From: DATARH01 sp036273175 | Lineage (GTDB): Bacteria; Pseudomonadota; Alphaproteobacteria; ATCC43930; CGMCC-115725 | DNA length: 6,443 bases | NCBI GenBank assembly: GCA_036273175.1 | Contig: DASUIE010000021.1 | Span: forward strand, 1 to 6,443 | Direction of reading: 5' to 3' | In this document: positions 5,585 through 6,443 of the stretch, in pieces | Numbering within the stretch: the stretch's first letter is position 1 | Layout: every line of letters begins with the position of its first letter | The notes under the pieces: model-generated | What the model was told of the DNA's origin: nothing | Databases searched by the model: none | Seen by the model: only the letters and a program-made list of their open reading frames with translations | Position numbers and translations under genes: made by a program

Positions 5585-6262
5585 CCGATCGCGGCGGATT
5601 TTCTCGAAGCGGGTTCGAGCGGGACCGCCGTCGTGCTCGTGCATTCGAGCGTCTCGGGCGCGCGCCAGTGGCGGCGGCTGATGGACGACCTTGCCGGCCG
5701 GTTTCGCGTCCGCGCGATAAACCTGTTCGGCTATGGCAAGACGCCGCCCTGGCCCGGCCACCGGACGCAGACGCTCGACGACCAGGCCGCGCTTGTCGAG
5801 GCCGCTGCGCCGGAGGGGCCTATCTGCCTCGTGGGGCATTCCTTCGGCGGGTCGGTCGCGATGAAGGCCGCCGCGCGGCTCGGCCCCCGCGCGACGAAGC
5901 TCGTGCTCCTGGAAATCAATCCGTTCTACCTGCTCGACCAGGCTGGCCGGACCACCGCGTTTGCCGAGGCCTGGGCGTTGCGCGACACGATCAAGAAGCA
6001 CGGCGGGCTGGGCGAATGGGAGGAGGCCGCCGCGGTCTTCGCCGACTATTGGGGCGGCGCCGGGACCTGGGGCAATACGCCCGCCGAGCGCCGCGCCGCC
6101 TTCGCCGAGGCGCTCAAGCCCAATTTCTTCGAGTGGGACGCGGTGATGGGCGAGACGACGCCGGCGGCTAGTGCGGCAGCCCCCGGTACTGGTGGGGGAT
6201 GCGGCGGATGTCCTGGGCGAGATCGTTCGGCACCTTGCCGGTGCCTTCGCGGCCCAGCGTGA
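5570..6262 (+). CDS. Alpha/beta hydrolase, C-terminally truncated (probable pseudogene)
   Basis: Residues 1-198 look like a normal alpha/beta hydrolase. AVVLVHSSVSGARQW (20-34) is the first strand and oxyanion-hole region, and NLFGYGKT lies at 51-58. The nucleophile elbow GHSFGG is at 89-94 with Ser91, followed by LVLLEINPF (111-119) and a helical cap (about 125-195). After GETTP (194-198, near 6163) the protein changes to a low-complexity tail rich in Ala, Gly, Cys and Arg that does not resemble the fold. From 6168 the DNA is explained by a gene on the other strand. The final strands, which should carry the catalytic His and usually the acid, are missing; relatives are typically about 260 residues and this frame gives 230. 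It is therefore probably inactive. The substrate is unknown. The ATG at 5570 follows the divergent MetE-like start by 30 bp; the open frame extends further upstream but there it overlaps the minus-strand gene. Confidence 0.75.
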   Translation: MAETIPIAADFLEAGSSGTAVVLVHSSVSGARQWRRLMDDLAGRFRVRAINLFGYGKTPPWPGHRTQTLDDQAALVEAAAPEGPICLVGHSFGGSVAMKAAARLGPRATKLVLLEINPFYLLDQAGRTTAFAEAWALRDTIKKHGGLGEWEEAAAVFADYWGGAGTWGNTPAERRAAFAEALKPNFFEWDAVMGETTPAASAAAPGTGGGCGGCPGRDRSAPCRCLRGPA

Positions 6263-6443
6263 TCGCGTCGACGAGGCCGCCGTAGCGGTCGGCGATCGCC
6301 TTGGCGATCTGGTCGTGGCGGCCGACCGCGGCGAAGAGGTGGGCGATGTCGTCGGGCACCTCGGCGGCGAGCTCGTTCCACTTGCCCTGGCGCACCATCG
6401 CGTTGAGCTTGAGGCCGAGGTCTTCGAGCCCGTGCGCGGCGAA
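6168..6443 (-). CDS. LLM-class flavin/F420-dependent oxidoreductase, C-terminal part (runs off window)
   Basis: The last 91 residues of a luciferase-like monooxygenase family protein are present, in frame from the window edge (6443) to the TAG at 6168-6170. Visible features are HGLEDLGLKLNAMVRQGKW (4-22), EVPDDIAHLFAAVG (28-41) and the family-like DQIAKAIADRYGGLVDAITL (44-63). In this family that C-terminal helix region packs on the TIM barrel that binds FMN or F420. The end, DIRRIPHQYRGLPH, looks like a natural terminus (many relatives end with DIRAIP plus a few residues), so the truncation at this junction appears to affect the convergent hydrolase and not this gene. Cofactor and substrate cannot be told from the tail alone. 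A Met at 6398 is internal: coding sequence continues upstream of it. Confidence 0.78.
   Translation of the reverse strand, partial: FAAHGLEDLGLKLNAMVRQGKWNELAAEVPDDIAHLFAAVGRHDQIAKAIADRYGGLVDAITLGREGTGKVPNDLAQDIRRIPHQYRGLPH

Noticed and set aside
5540..6001. N-terminal extension of the MetE-like frame up to 500 aa
   Set aside because: The extension is antisense to the hydrolase and does not look like the N-terminal half of MetE; the family-like start is at 5539.

Overview
The window reads as ordinary chromosomal DNA from a GC-rich alphaproteobacterium, most likely a sphingomonad. The reasons are the GalU and phosphomannomutase/phosphoglucomutase sequences and their galU-pgm order, a DUF1194 von Willebrand A protein, codons strongly biased to G/C at the third position, and several genes that lack a Shine-Dalgarno sequence. 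This placement is inferred from the look of the proteins, not from a search. No plasmid, insertion sequence, integrase, CRISPR array or rRNA was seen.

Layout from left to right. Positions 1-78 are a short leader. galU (79-951, +) and a PMM/PGM gene (959-2338, +) form a two-gene operon that turns glucose-6-phosphate into UDP-glucose for envelope and exopolysaccharide synthesis. A lone GspG-type pseudopilin gene (2402-2920, +) follows, with its own sigma70-like promoter. A tRNA-Lys(UUU) gene (2934-3009, -) converges on it. Directly upstream of the tRNA on the same strand is a secreted DUF1194/VWA protein (3021-3797, -). Divergent from that is a small class I methyltransferase with an NPPY motif, of the phage DNA-methylase type (3890-4495, +). 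It ends 3 bp from a single-domain MetE-like zinc methyltransferase (4499-5539, -). Divergent from that by 30 bp is an alpha/beta hydrolase (5570-6262, +) whose C-terminal part is missing. It runs tail to tail into the C-terminal end of an LLM-class flavin/F420 oxidoreductase (6168-6443, -), which continues past the window.

Only galU and the PMM/PGM gene clearly work together. From gspG onward the transcribed strand flips at almost every gene, the gaps are tiny, and control signals appear to lie inside neighbouring coding sequence. The best second-look items are the truncated hydrolase junction near 6160-6170, the tRNA-Lys whose promoter and terminator seem embedded in the flanking genes, the orphan NPPY methyltransferase, the core MetE-like enzyme with all zinc ligands but no folate-binding half, and the isolated pseudopilin with an unusually long leader. 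I see no convincing new multi-gene system.
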